Shown here piece after piece: positions 28,223 to 38,068 of a stretch of DNA of 64,000 nt (positions within the stretch are counted from its first letter, which is position 1; every line of letters begins with the position of its first letter). The notes beneath the pieces are model-generated. The model saw only the letters and a program-made list of their open reading frames with translations, was not told the origin of the DNA and ran no database searches. Position numbers and translations under genes: made by a program. This DNA comes from Streptococcaceae bacterium AF54-32pH5A (lineage in GTDB: Bacteria > Bacillota > Bacilli > Lactobacillales > Streptococcaceae): contig JAQDAD010000001.1 of assembly GCA_027682205.1 (NCBI GenBank), positions 992,001 through 1,056,000 of the forward strand, in the 5' to 3' direction.

Positions 28223-28693
28223 TTACCAACGGAAGTGTGCGAAGGCACGGTTAGCTTCAGCCATACGGTGAGTGTCTTCACGTTTCTTAACAGCTGCACC
28301 AGTGTTGTTCGCAGCATCCAAGATTTCTTTTGCAAGACGGTCTTGCATTGTGTGTTCACCACGAAGGCGAGCGATTGTTACCAACCAACGAAGGCCAAGT
28401 GTTGTACGACGTTCTGGACGAACTTCAACTGGGACTTGGTAGTTAGATCCACCAACACGACGTGCACGTACTTCAAGTACAGGCATGATGTTTTCCATAG
28501 CTGTTTCAAATACTTCAAGTGCATCGTTACCAGTAGCTTCTTTGATTTGCTCAAAAGCACCATAAACGATTGAAGCAGCTGTACCACGTTTACCGTCAAG
28601 CATAACGCGGTTGATAAGACGAGTAACTAGTTGTGAATTGTAAAGCGGATCTGGCAATACATCACGTTTTGGAGCTCTATTTTTACGACTCAT
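28223..28693 (-). CDS. rpsG: 30S ribosomal protein S7
   Basis: 156 aa, the usual length. It starts [20 protein letters not shown] and ends [10 protein letters not shown]. It binds the 3' major domain of 16S rRNA and nucleates assembly of the 30S head. It lies 19 bp downstream of rpsL in the str operon. Confidence 0.98.
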
Positions 28694-28712
28694 TTCTCTT
28701 TATCCCCTTTCC

Positions 28713-29129
28713 TTATGCTTTTTTCGGACGTTTAGTACCGTATTTAGAACGGCCTTGTTTACGATCGTTAACACCTGCAGTATCAAGTGCACCACGGACG
28801 ATATGGTAACGTACCCCTGGAAGGTCTTTTACACGTCCACCGCGAAGAAGCACTACGCTGTGCTCTTGCAAGTTGTGTCCGATACCTGGGATGTAGGCAG
28901 TAACTTCGATAAGGTTGCTCAAACGTACACGAGCGAATTTACGAAGGGCAGAGTTCGGTTTTTTAGGTGTCATTGTTCCAACACGAGTTGCAACACCACG
29001 TTTTTGTGGTGAAGAAACGTTTGTTTGAACTTTTTTATGACTGTTGTAACCAACGTTCAAAGCTGGTGATTTAGATTTTTCTACTTTTGATTTACGCGGT
29101 TTGCGAACCAATTGGTTAATTGTAGGCAT
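28713..29129 (-). CDS. rpsL: 30S ribosomal protein S12
   Basis: 138 aa, starting [15 protein letters not shown]. The decoding-centre loop [11 protein letters not shown] and the second loop [13 protein letters not shown] both have the wild-type lysines, so no classical streptomycin-resistance substitution is present. First gene of the str operon, behind a consensus promoter. Confidence 0.98.
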   Translation of the reverse strand: MPTINQLVRKPRKSKVEKSKSPALNVGYNSHKKVQTNVSSPQKRGVATRVGTMTPKKPNSALRKFARVRLSNLIEVTAYIPGIGHNLQEHSVVLLRGGRVKDLPGVRYHIVRGALDTAGVNDRKQGRSKYGTKRPKKA

Positions 29130-29265
29130 CTACATTCTCCTGTGTTTTTTTATTTTTGGTGATGATACACTTGGTGACAGCTACCATCTGTGTGTACTTT
29201 TGCAACATTTGTCAGCACGTCCCTGTACACTTTTGAGAGACCAAAAGTAAAAAGTACCGTTTATT

Positions 29266-29295
29266 ATTGTAACACATTTTTTCTTTCCTTGTCAA
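29266..29295 (-). promoter_or_regulatory. rpsL (str operon) promoter
   Basis: On the minus strand TTGACA (29290-29295), an 18-nt spacer and TACAAT (29266-29271). The leader is about 130 nt. Confidence 0.8.
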
Positions 29296-29359
29296 TATTT
29301 TTTTCGTTTTTATACTGATCTTTTATCTCTTTGAAACTAGTTCTTACCGCTTTTTTAAC

Positions 29360-29386
29360 AAAGAAAAGGAAGCCCATCGACTTCCT
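29360..29386 (-). terminator. terminator of the response regulator operon
   Basis: The minus strand reads GGAAGTC, loop, GGCTTCCTTTTCTTT, about 60 bp after the response regulator stop. Confidence 0.7.
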
Positions 29387-29446
29387 AAATTCAGTTATTG
29401 ATTTCATTCAATTAAGCGTTCGTTTGAGATATTTTTACCTTTCTTA

Positions 29447-31145
<1,699 letters not shown>

Positions 31146-31149
31146 AGAT

Positions 31150-31890
31150 TTATTTTACCTCGATCCGTTTTTTCAGCTGGATTACCAATACACCAAAGAA
31201 AACTGTATAGCCTAGTACAACTAAGGCGGAAAGAATATTAAACTCATGGTGTTCTAAATAAGCAGAGACGACCTGCATCAGCTGATAGGTTGGAGTCAGT
31301 TTCCCAATGGATTGGAGCCATTCTGGGAAGGAATTCAAGGGGAACCACAGTCCACCTAGGACAGCCAAAGCAATATAGGCAATATTTCCAATAACCGTCA
31401 TCAGTTGAGCACTGGGAAGCAAGCTCACCAAGACACCCATGCTGATAAAGACCACGCTTCCGATCAGCAAAATAACACCAATCACCAACCAGTCAAGCCA
31501 AGGTAGCGTAACTCCACGGACAAAATGACCAACCGAAAAGACAACTATAATTGATAACAAGAAAGTTAGCAGAGTGCTGAATAGTTTTGATACATAATAT
31601 TCTACCATAGAAACTGGAGAATGTTGAATCAATTTTTGCCAGTTGTTTGTCTTGTCAGATTCGAGTGTGCTAGGGATACTGAAAAAGGCGCTTGACATGA
31701 TACTAAAGAGTGTCATAGCAAAAAGATAGGCTTGCAGAACAATTTCTGGAATATCTGACCCTGACATCATACCAGAGAAAATAAGGTAAAACACACTTGG
31801 AAGTCCGATGGATAGCAAGTAGTAGACGGCTTGCCGTTTCATCAGAATGAGTTCCACTTTCATGAGACTTATCATATTTTTCATCGTCAA
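31150..31890 (-). CDS. ABC-2 type exporter permease
   Basis: 246 aa with six membrane spans in the ABC-2 pattern (about 20-42, 55-78, 100-125, 135-160, 165-190, 220-240). It lies 6 bp downstream of its ATPase. The first two codons MT may be skipped in favour of the ATG at codon 3. Substrate unknown; exporters beside DesK-class kinases often act on membrane-active peptides or drugs, which is inference here. Confidence 0.88.
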   Translation of the reverse strand: MTMKNMISLMKVELILMKRQAVYYLLSIGLPSVFYLIFSGMMSGSDIPEIVLQAYLFAMTLFSIMSSAFFSIPSTLESDKTNNWQKLIQHSPVSMVEYYVSKLFSTLLTFLLSIIVVFSVGHFVRGVTLPWLDWLVIGVILLIGSVVFISMGVLVSLLPSAQLMTVIGNIAYIALAVLGGLWFPLNSFPEWLQSIGKLTPTYQLMQVVSAYLEHHEFNILSALVVLGYTVFFGVLVIQLKKRIEVK

Positions 31891-31896
31891 TCTCCT

Positions 31897-32772
31897 TTAG
31901 TCTTGAGTCGTTTCGAAGATACTGTCTAAGAGAGTTCGATTGCGAACTTCAATTTCTTCGATCGTGCAGCCCTGTTCTTGCAAGACTTTCCATACCTGGC
32001 TGGCTTCTTTGGTGGTGAAGGAAAGAGCATTTTGCTTGATTTCAATCTCTTGAACCGGGCCCAAAGTGCTGATAAAATCCTGATAAGTTAGAGGTACCGT
32101 GAAGTGTTTTTCTTGTTCTTCACCACGCATGGCATAAGGCGTCGTGTCACGAATCAATTCACCCTTGTGGAGCACCAAGATGCGGTCGGCCGTATGTTCC
32201 ACCTCTTCGATATAATGAGAAGAATAAACAATGGTCACACCATTTTGCTTCAACCGATCGACAATCTCCCAAAAATGCTGACGTGTTGAGGTATCCATGG
32301 CAGCAGTTGGTTCATCTAAGAATAGAAGTTTCGGACGACCTATTAAAGCCAACACGAAAGAGAACAACCGTTTTTGCCCACCAGATAACTTGCCCGCTAG
32401 CTGATTTTTCTGCTTGTCCGAAAATCTTAACAAGTCATCAATTTCTTTGTCTGAAAGACTGTCGGGATAAAGTGACTTGAAAAATGATAGAAGTTCTTTC
32501 ACTTTCAAGCTTTGGACAACTTCATTTTCTTGAGGCAAGACAGAAACAAGCTGCTTTAATCGAGGATCCGTTGGTGCAAATCCTTGAATGGCGACCTGAC
32601 CTGAGCTCACGAACTTGTCGCCCAAGAGGCAATCAATCAAAGTTGTCTTTCCCGCTCCGTTAGGTCCTATCAAGGCGACACATTCACCATGGTGGATTTC
32701 AAAAGAGATGTTCCGCAAGATCTCCTTGTCTTTTATTTTCTTACTCAATTTCTCAACTTTAATCACAGTCAT
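31897..32772 (-). CDS. ABC-2 type exporter ATPase
   Basis: 291 aa. Walker A is GPNGAGKTTL near residue 37, the Q-loop VLPQENE, the signature LSGGQKRL, Walker B LLFLDEPTAAMD and the H-loop YSSHYIEE. A C-terminal extension of about 75 residues is typical of CcmA-type exporters. Overlaps the upstream small membrane gene by 14 bp. Confidence 0.93.
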   Translation of the reverse strand: MTVIKVEKLSKKIKDKEILRNISFEIHHGECVALIGPNGAGKTTLIDCLLGDKFVSSGQVAIQGFAPTDPRLKQLVSVLPQENEVVQSLKVKELLSFFKSLYPDSLSDKEIDDLLRFSDKQKNQLAGKLSGGQKRLFSFVLALIGRPKLLFLDEPTAAMDTSTRQHFWEIVDRLKQNGVTIVYSSHYIEEVEHTADRILVLHKGELIRDTTPYAMRGEEQEKHFTVPLTYQDFISTLGPVQEIEIKQNALSFTTKEASQVWKVLQEQGCTIEEIEVRNRTLLDSIFETTQD

Positions 32773-32953
32773 GAGATTCTCCTTTCAACCACTCCATTCC
32801 CATAGGGAAAACAACGAAAATCATAAATCCAAAACCCCAAGCACCACGAATAAATTGGCGAAGCAAGGTTTGGTCAAACCAACCAGTAAACATTTCCCCT
32901 AACCATACCAAGAGTGACAGGCCGATAAAGAAATAGACGATTGCTTTTTTCAT
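32759..32953 (-). CDS. small membrane protein of the TCS11-like operon
   Basis: 64 aa. Two hydrophobic segments (about 4-20 and 33-52) separated by a short loop. It overlaps its neighbours at both ends, by 4 bp upstream and 14 bp downstream, so it is certainly cotranscribed. No family recognised. Possible roles are an accessory subunit of the exporter or a modulator of the kinase. Confidence 0.75.
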   Translation of the reverse strand: MKKAIVYFFIGLSLLVWLGEMFTGWFDQTLLRQFIRGAWGFGFMIFVVFPMGMEWLKGESHDCD

Positions 32954-33141
32954 TCCTCAAACTCCTTTTTCACATCTGAGACTAATTTCAAACCTTCTCT
33001 GACAAGCCAAGACATTATCCCAAAGCCAGCAAATAGCTCCCAAGGAAAATGATAGAAACCCTCGTCCAATCCTGAAAACATGAGATAGGTCATCACTCCT
33101 GCTGCTACTAAACTCACTGCGACAATCATTTTATTTTTCAT
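32950..33141 (-). CDS. small membrane protein, first gene of the TCS11-like operon
   Basis: 63 aa starting MKNKMIVAVSLVAAGVMTY. This ATG was chosen because GGAGG lies 8 nt upstream; an ATG five codons earlier has poor spacing. Two hydrophobic segments (about 4-22 and 30-48) and a charged tail. It resembles the next gene in size and topology, so the two may be ancient duplicates or partners. Confidence 0.75.
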   Translation of the reverse strand: MKNKMIVAVSLVAAGVMTYLMFSGLDEGFYHFPWELFAGFGIMSWLVREGLKLVSDVKKEFEE

Positions 33142-33167
33142 TCCTTCTTCCTCCATTTCCTACTTCA

Positions 33168-33173
33168 ATTATA
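33168..33173 (-). promoter_or_regulatory. -10 of the TCS11-like operon
   Basis: TATAAT on the minus strand. The expected -35 position reads TAGCTC, far from consensus, as in activator-dependent promoters. Confidence 0.55.
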
Positions 33174-33217
33174 GTCTTTTGAAGTTAGCTGAGCTAGATG
33201 CTTCTGTCACTAGGAAA

Positions 33218-33233
33218 TATGACAAATGTCATA
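33218..33233. promoter_or_regulatory. perfect inverted repeat, candidate response-regulator site
   Basis: TATGACA-AA-TGTCATA, 7-bp arms around 2 bp. It is centred about 55 bp upstream of the -10, where NarL-type activators commonly bind. Confidence 0.5.
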
Positions 33234-33370
33234 AAAAAAGACAATAAGATAGAAACTTCTATATCAAGTATCAATTTCCTAGTCCTAGTCACGTGAATAT
33301 GATTAGAAACCGTTTAAATTTTATGAGAGACTTGATCTATCCTTTACCCGCACAAAGGATTCTTACAAAT

Positions 33371-33404
33371 AAAAAGAGGGCAGGATTTATAATCCCTGCC
33401 TCTC
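33371..33404 (-). terminator. terminator after the 33409 lipoprotein gene
   Basis: The minus strand reads GAGGCAGGgATT, ATAA-type loop, ATCCTGCCcTCTTTTT. Confidence 0.8.
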
Positions 33405-33408
33405 TCAT

Positions 33409-33960
33409 TTATTCTTCTTTAAATCCTTGTAATTTTAAACCAGCAATCAGAGCATTCGGCTTCTTAAAGTCTTCTATACTATCCTCAAGTGGTTCAAAGA
33501 AATAAGTCTTTTTAACTCTATCCATATCTGCTTTTTCAAGGTCAAGATCGATAACTATTCTCATCTTTTTATTATCGACGATAAAATATTCAACCTTAAC
33601 ACCTGGCTCGTCCTTGATTTCAAGATACTCTGGAGAGCTTTCCGCAACTTCGCGAAAGGCTGCTTGAAATTCTTCCAGAGTCATTTCTGCAGGAATTTCC
33701 TCTCCAAATTCTCCCAACATATCCATCTTGTATCGTTTTACAACATCCGTATAAACAACAGTCATGGTGACATCAGATTCGTTCATCTTCCCTTTGAGAA
33801 CTTTGGTCGTTTCCTTGATTTCTTCTTTTACCTGACTGGACTGACTAGATGAATCAACCGAACTTGCTGTACTACTTGACTCTGTTGTTGCAGTATTGGT
33901 TTGACCACAGCCAGAAAGAACAAGCAACGATACAAAAACTAATCCTAAAACTTTCTTCAT
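33409..33960 (-). CDS. lipoprotein of unknown function
   Basis: 183 aa. A lipoprotein signal peptide with the lipobox LVLSGC places the lipidated cysteine at residue 18. A Ser/Thr-rich linker follows (about 20-45), then a soluble domain (about 52-183) with alternating strands and acidic helices. I recall similar streptococcal lipoproteins of the YehR/DUF1307 type, but cannot confirm the family. It begins 10 bp after the fakA stop, so it is probably the last gene of the Asp23-fakA operon. Confidence 0.75.
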   Translation of the reverse strand: MKKVLGLVFVSLLVLSGCGQTNTATTESSSTASSVDSSSQSSQVKEEIKETTKVLKGKMNESDVTMTVVYTDVVKRYKMDMLGEFGEEIPAEMTLEEFQAAFREVAESSPEYLEIKDEPGVKVEYFIVDNKKMRIVIDLDLEKADMDRVKKTYFFEPLEDSIEDFKKPNALIAGLKLQGFKEE

Positions 33961-33970
33961 TCAAATTCTC

Positions 33971-35635
33971 CTATTCCACACTGAAAAGATATGGATACAC
34001 AGGTTGTTGACCTTGGTGAATCTCAACTTCAACATCTTCGAATTCTTCTGCGATTTCTTGGGCGATTTGGTTGGCCAATTCTTCGCTTCCGTCTTCGCCG
34101 ACATAGAAAGTCACGATTTCACTATCTTCGTCCAACATGTGTTTCAAAGTTTCAGTCAGAGTTTGGTGCATGTCAGGATTTGATACGAGGATCTTACCAT
34201 CTACCATACCAAGATTGTCATTTTCATGGATTTCCAAGCCATCGATAGTCGTGTCACGAACGGCTGTTGTTACACTACCGCTGATCACATCAGCAAGAGC
34301 TGCAGTCATACGTTCTTTGTTTTCTTCGATGGATTTACTTGGATCAAAAGCAAGGAGACTAGTCAAGCCTTGAGGAAGGGTACGAGCTTCTACCACTACT
34401 GCTGGTTGTTCCAATACCTCTGCTGCAGATTGAGCTGCCATGAAGATATTTTTGTTGTTTGGCAAGAAGATGATGTTGCGAGCATTGACTTGCTCAACAG
34501 CCTTGATAAAGTCTTCTGTCGAAGGATTCATGGTTTGTCCACCTTCGATGACATAATCCACACCTTGGGCACGGAAGATATCTGCCAAGCCTTGACCTGC
34601 TACTACTGCGATAAGGGCATATTCCTTTTCTTCAGCTGGCTTGCTGACTTGAGCCTCTTTTTCTACTTGTGCTTCGTGTTGGTTGCGCATGTTGTCTACT
34701 TTAACCTTAACCAAGCTACCATATTTAAGGCCTTCTTGCATAACAAGACCCGGATCTTCGGTATGGACGTGAACTTTGACGATTTCATCATCGTTGACAA
34801 CAAGGAGAGAATCGCCTAGCTCATTCAAGTAGTTGCGGAACTCATCATAATCAAAATCTTTGGCATAAGTTGGACCTTGTTTAAGGGCAACCATAATCTC
34901 AGTACAGTAACCAAAAGTGATATCTTCTGTTGCGACATGTCCAGCAACTGACTTGTGGTGCTCTGCATTGATCATTTCACCCATATTCGCCGGAGTAGCG
35001 ACAAAGTCCTCAGACGCACTGTATTCACCAGTAAGGGCTGAAAGGAAACCTTCGTAGATGAAGACCAATCCTTGACCACCTGAGTCCACGACACCAACCT
35101 CTTTCAAGACTGGGAGCATATCAGGAGTCTTAGCCAAAGCTCTCTTAGCACCCTCCAAGGCCGCACGCATGACCTCAACGGCATCATCTGTTTGCTCAGC
35201 TTTTTTCTTGGCACCGATAGCCGCTCCACGAGAAACTGTCAAAATAGTTCCTTCGACTGGTTTCATAACTGCCTTGTAGGCTACTTCGACACCAGATTGG
35301 AAAGCAAGGGCCAAATCTTGACCTGTTAATTCATCTTTTTCCTTGATAGCTTGAGAAAAGCCACGGAAAAGTTGAGACGTGATAACTCCTGAGTTTCCAC
35401 GAGCACCCATCAAGAGCCCCTTAGCAAGAATGCCCGCTACTTCTCCGACTGTAGAAGCTGGCTTATCTGCTACTTCTTTGGCACCATTTTCGATGGTCAT
35501 TCCCATGTTTGTCCCAGTATCTCCATCTGGAACTGGAAAGACGTTTAATGAATTGACATATTCTGCTTGCTTATTCAAACGAGTTGATGCAGCCTGCACC
35601 ATCTCTTGAAATAAGCTGGTAGTAATTTTTGACAC
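33971..35635 (-). CDS. fakA: fatty acid kinase subunit FakA (DAK2 domain)
   Basis: 554 aa. The N-terminal DhaL/DAK2 nucleotide-binding domain contains VPDGDTGTNMGMTIENG near residue 35 and GARGNSGVITSQLFRGF near residue 77. A central domain and a C-terminal DegV-like half follow (PNNKNIFMAA, IYEGFLSALTG). FakA phosphorylates fatty acids presented by FakB for reuse in phospholipid synthesis; no fakB is in this window. It is 2 bp downstream of the Asp23-family gene. Confidence 0.92.
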   Translation of the reverse strand: MSKITTSLFQEMVQAASTRLNKQAEYVNSLNVFPVPDGDTGTNMGMTIENGAKEVADKPASTVGEVAGILAKGLLMGARGNSGVITSQLFRGFSQAIKEKDELTGQDLALAFQSGVEVAYKAVMKPVEGTILTVSRGAAIGAKKKAEQTDDAVEVMRAALEGAKRALAKTPDMLPVLKEVGVVDSGGQGLVFIYEGFLSALTGEYSASEDFVATPANMGEMINAEHHKSVAGHVATEDITFGYCTEIMVALKQGPTYAKDFDYDEFRNYLNELGDSLLVVNDDEIVKVHVHTEDPGLVMQEGLKYGSLVKVKVDNMRNQHEAQVEKEAQVSKPAEEKEYALIAVVAGQGLADIFRAQGVDYVIEGGQTMNPSTEDFIKAVEQVNARNIIFLPNNKNIFMAAQSAAEVLEQPAVVVEARTLPQGLTSLLAFDPSKSIEENKERMTAALADVISGSVTTAVRDTTIDGLEIHENDNLGMVDGKILVSNPDMHQTLTETLKHMLDEDSEIVTFYVGEDGSEELANQIAQEIAEEFEDVEVEIHQGQQPVYPYLFSVE

Positions 35636-35637
35636 GA

Positions 35638-36003
35638 TTATTCTCCTACAACTTTGATATTTTGAATGTAGACATTCACAGTCTGAGCAGTGATTCCTAG
35701 TTGGTTTTCCAAACTAAAACGAACACGCTCTTGGATGTTTTTTGAGACTTCACTAATCTTTGTTCCGTAGCTCAAGACGGTATAAACATCAACTGCAATG
35801 CTACCATCTTCGGCTGCTTTTACGACAACACCTTTTGCATAATTTTCCTTACCAAGAAGGGCTTGAAAATTATCTTTGAGGGCATTTTTACTAGCCATAC
35901 CGACCACACCAAAAATCTCAGTTGCTGCACCACCTACAACGGTTGCAATCACTTCATCTGTCAGTTCGATTTGACCATCCTTTGTATTAATTTTTACAGT
36001 CAT
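35638..36003 (-). CDS. Asp23/Gls24 family protein
   Basis: 121 aa starting MTVKINTKDGQIELTDEVIA. The Asp23 (YloU) family pattern VVGGAATEIFGVVGMASKNA and the VDVYTVLSYGTKISEVSKNIQERV segment are visible. These proteins are associated with alkaline or envelope stress and are regularly coupled to fakA. Its promoter (TTTACA-17-TAAAAT) lies just upstream. Confidence 0.9.
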   Translation of the reverse strand: MTVKINTKDGQIELTDEVIATVVGGAATEIFGVVGMASKNALKDNFQALLGKENYAKGVVVKAAEDGSIAVDVYTVLSYGTKISEVSKNIQERVRFSLENQLGITAQTVNVYIQNIKVVGE

Positions 36004-36031
36004 TTTTTTTACCTCAACTAGTTGATACTCT

Positions 36032-36060
36032 ATTTTATCATATTTCAGCCCAAGTGTAAA
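36032..36060 (-). promoter_or_regulatory. promoter of the Asp23-fakA operon
   Basis: On the minus strand TTTACA (36055-36060), a 17-nt spacer and TAAAAT (36032-36037). Confidence 0.7.
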
Positions 36061-36123
36061 AGCAGAATGCTGTATCGGCGGATATTTACTCTAGTTTTCA
36101 AATGGTTTCATCTATAGAGCAAA

Positions 36124-36148
36124 AGAAAAAGACCTAGGAGGTCTTTTC
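36124..36148 (-). terminator. rpmB terminator
   Basis: AAAGACC, TCCTA loop, GGTCTTTTTC on the minus strand. Confidence 0.7.
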
Positions 36149-36155
36149 ATTTTTA

Positions 36156-36344
36156 TTAAACGCGTTCAACTTTACCTGATTTCAAAGCACGAGCTGAAGC
36201 CCAAACTTTTTTAGGTTTACCATCGATAAGAACAGTAACTTTTTGAAGGTTTGGTTTTACGGCACGTTTTGTTTGGTTCATTGCGTGTGAACGGTTGTTT
36301 CCAGATACAGTCTTACGACCTGTAAAGTAACATACTTTAGCCAT
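36156..36344 (-). CDS. rpmB: 50S ribosomal protein L28
   Basis: 62 aa. It starts [23 protein letters not shown], the L28 signature, and ends [10 protein letters not shown]. Basic and short as expected. Monocistronic with its own promoter and terminator. Confidence 0.97.
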   Translation of the reverse strand: MAKVCYFTGRKTVSGNNRSHAMNQTKRAVKPNLQKVTVLIDGKPKKVWASARALKSGKVERV

Positions 36345-36402
36345 TGTGTTTTCCTCCTATTAGATCTAATATAGCGGATGTGCTAGCACCACATACCGTA
36401 CT

Positions 36403-36431
36403 ATGTTATCACACTTTCTTGAATTTATCAA
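36403..36431 (-). promoter_or_regulatory. rpmB promoter
   Basis: On the minus strand TTGATA (36426-36431), a 17-nt spacer and TAACAT (36403-36408). The leader holds the perfect palindrome GTGCTAGCAC at 36380-36389. Confidence 0.6.
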
Positions 36432-36449
36432 GAGAATTAAAAGATTTTT

Positions 36450-37124
36450 TTATTTGACGTAGACAACGCCAAGTTTACCAAAGGCCACTTCCCCACGGAT
36501 AATCAAGGTTTTGCTGGTTGGGGCTACAGGAGCGTCCGCCTTGGCTGCACCAAAGGATGTTTCTACTTTCAAGTCTACACGCCAGTGTTGCGGAACATAG
36601 ACAGTTGCATTACCAAAAGCCACTTCGATATTCAGAGTGGCAAAATCACCTAACATCTCTGCATTGTCATAGTAGATTTTTGCGTCTCCAAAAGCGACTT
36701 CCACTTGGTCATCTACAAGATCTTGATCTTGTTTATAAAAGGTTCCACTACCAAAAGCGACTTCCTTATCCGTGATGACTGTTCGTTCACCGTTGTACCA
36801 CCATTTTTTGCCATACCAAAACTTACTTGAGTGAGTGAGATAGCCGACACCTAGCACTGCTAAGATGCTAGCCCAAAACAAAGACTGGTTGGGAATAGGT
36901 AGAATAGCATAAAAGTGATTCGCAATCATAAGTGCTACTAGAGCAGTAAAAACTGCCGATGTTAGATGACGACGAAGCAAAGCCTCAACTGATTGGTAGG
37001 CAAAAAAGACGATACCAAGTAAAGGCCATATTTTGCCATCTAAAGAAGGGATTCCAAAATTTCCTTGCAGCAAGATCCAAGCTGCCAATACTAACAAAAC
37101 AATACCAAATGCTTTCTTTTTCAT
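36450..37124 (-). CDS. LiaF-like membrane protein paired with a LytTR regulator
   Basis: 224 aa. About four short membrane spans (within residues 1-100) are followed by a C-terminal beta-repeat domain in which VAFG or SFG recurs five times (VAFGSGTF, VAFGDAKI, VAFGNATV, TSFGAAKA, VAFGKLGV). This matches the LiaF/VraT 'cell-wall-active antibiotics response' domain. It begins 5 bp after the LytTR gene. In streptococci such membrane proteins commonly inhibit their adjacent LytTR regulator; that role is inferred here. Confidence 0.82.
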   Translation of the reverse strand: MKKKAFGIVLLVLAAWILLQGNFGIPSLDGKIWPLLGIVFFAYQSVEALLRRHLTSAVFTALVALMIANHFYAILPIPNQSLFWASILAVLGVGYLTHSSKFWYGKKWWYNGERTVITDKEVAFGSGTFYKQDQDLVDDQVEVAFGDAKIYYDNAEMLGDFATLNIEVAFGNATVYVPQHWRVDLKVETSFGAAKADAPVAPTSKTLIIRGEVAFGKLGVVYVK

Positions 37125-37129
37125 GTTTT

Positions 37130-37576
37130 TTACCTCATGTTTCTTAGATTTTCTTTTAGGAGGGATTGGTAATGCCGCGAGACATGAACCTCCTTATGCG
37201 TCTGATAAAAGGAAATGGTGCCCGTTCCTGAAAAGGACTTGTCCACTGAGTAAATCTGACGGATGTTTGCGATCGTTGACTTGGAAACTCGACTAAAATA
37301 GCGAGGCAGGATGGACTCCAACTCATAAAGTTTGAGACGTACTTCATAGGCTTCTTTCTGGTTATGAGCGTAGATCTTGCTCCCTTCTGTCTCAAAGAAG
37401 AGAATTTCCGACAAGTCTAAGTAATACTCACCCGTCCCCTTATAAAAGATTAACCTAGGAGCCTTGCTTTCCTGCAAGAGTCGTTGCAAATCAGCTATTT
37501 CATCTGTCAGTGCTGCAGCCTTGATGATAATCTCTGTCTCAGTTAGTTCACTATCAATCTCGATTCGTAACTTCAT
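37130..37576 (-). CDS. LytTR-family DNA-binding regulator without receiver domain
   Basis: 148 aa starting MKLRIEIDSELTETEIII, with AAAGGAGATAGG before the ATG. The LytTR domain occupies about residues 50-145: GEYYLDLSEILFFETEGSKIY, LPRYFSRVSKSTIANI and the closing beta-hairpin with SRHYQSLLKENL. There is no receiver domain, so control is not by phosphorylation. The two-gene layout with a membrane partner is that of LytTR regulatory systems. Promoter TTGTAA-17-TATAGT at 37597-37625. Confidence 0.85.
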   Translation of the reverse strand: MKLRIEIDSELTETEIIIKAAALTDEIADLQRLLQESKAPRLIFYKGTGEYYLDLSEILFFETEGSKIYAHNQKEAYEVRLKLYELESILPRYFSRVSKSTIANIRQIYSVDKSFSGTGTISFYQTHKEVHVSRHYQSLLKENLRNMR

Positions 37577-37596
37577 CCTATCTCCTTTCTGCATCT

Positions 37597-37625
37597 ACTA
37601 TACCAAAGGCTAGAAGACTTTACAA
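37597..37625 (-). promoter_or_regulatory. promoter of the LytTR/LiaF-like operon
   Basis: On the minus strand TTGTAA (37620-37625), a 17-nt spacer and TATAGT (37597-37602), with an extended TGG. It abuts the relic PAP2 terminator. Confidence 0.7.
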
Positions 37626-37629
37626 GGGC

Positions 37630-37690
37630 AAAAAAGCAAGTGGTCACTTTTAGCCCGTAAGTGGTTACGAGGCCAAGCCCACTTGCTTTG
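37630..37690 (-). terminator. PAP2-gene terminator stranded next to the left repeat
   Basis: The minus strand has AAGCAAGTGG, a 35-nt arm and loop, CCACTTGCTTTTTTG. It follows the truncated PAP2 copy, not the intact gene at 41177. Confidence 0.6.
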
Positions 37691-37870
37691 CATTTTACAA
37701 AATAAAGAAAAGAATTCCCCAGAGGAGGCCACAGGCATAACCAACTAGAACATCCTTGGGATAATGAACCCCACCCAAAACTCGCACAAGGCCGAGAAAA
37801 GCTGACAAGACCAATAAAATCAAGCCCGCAGGCAGATTTGTATGTAAACAAGCCATGGAAATGATGGTTT
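37654..37870. repeat. left copy of a direct repeat of about 217 bp
   Basis: Same orientation and nearly the same length as 41136-41352. About 22 substitutions and no clear indels, so roughly 90% identity. It corresponds to the last third of the PAP2 gene plus 38 bp beyond its stop. Confidence 0.85.
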
Positions 37871-37871
37871 T
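37695..37871 (-). pseudogene. truncated 3' fragment of a PAP2 phosphatase gene
   Basis: Translation of the fragment gives IISMACLHTNLPAGLILLVL, SAFLGLVRVLGGVHYPKDVL and VGYACGLLWGILFFIL, then a stop. It holds the third PAP2 motif (RVLGGVHYPKD) but neither the first motif nor any start. It differs from the intact protein encoded at 41177-41680 by about six residues, whereas the DNA differs at about 22 sites. It therefore evolved as a working allele before it was truncated. Confidence 0.85.
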
Positions 37872-37912
37872 TGCTTTCGTTAGTTACGAAATAACACATA
37901 TCAAAATCAGTT

Positions 37913-37940
37913 TGAGCAAAGAAACTTCTTTGCTCTTTTT
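37913..37940 (+). terminator. orphan rightward terminator
   Basis: GAGCAAAG, AAACTT loop, CTTTGCTCTTTTT. No rightward gene precedes it in this window, so it was probably carried in with the inserted block. Confidence 0.65.
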
Positions 37941-37999
37941 ATCTAAGTTTTAAAATTGAAGTAATTTAAATATAGAATTAAGTCAAAAAAAACATTTTA

Positions 38000-38008
38000 T
38001 GATATTAT
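38000..38008 (+). promoter_or_regulatory. extended -10 of the LPXTG adhesin gene
   Basis: TGATATTAT, about 60 nt before the ATG. There is no clear -35, only AT-rich DNA. Confidence 0.5.
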
Positions 38009-38068
38009 AGTAAAGAACAAAAGAAATTTTGTGCAATTAATTTAGAAAAAGATAAAGAGGGATCTGAT

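Noticed and set aside
37573..37899. Leftward open frame of 108 codons over the left repeat
   Set aside because: It is an out-of-frame reading of the truncated PAP2 copy and its terminator; the Cys/Trp-rich product and lack of a ribosome site argue against a gene.
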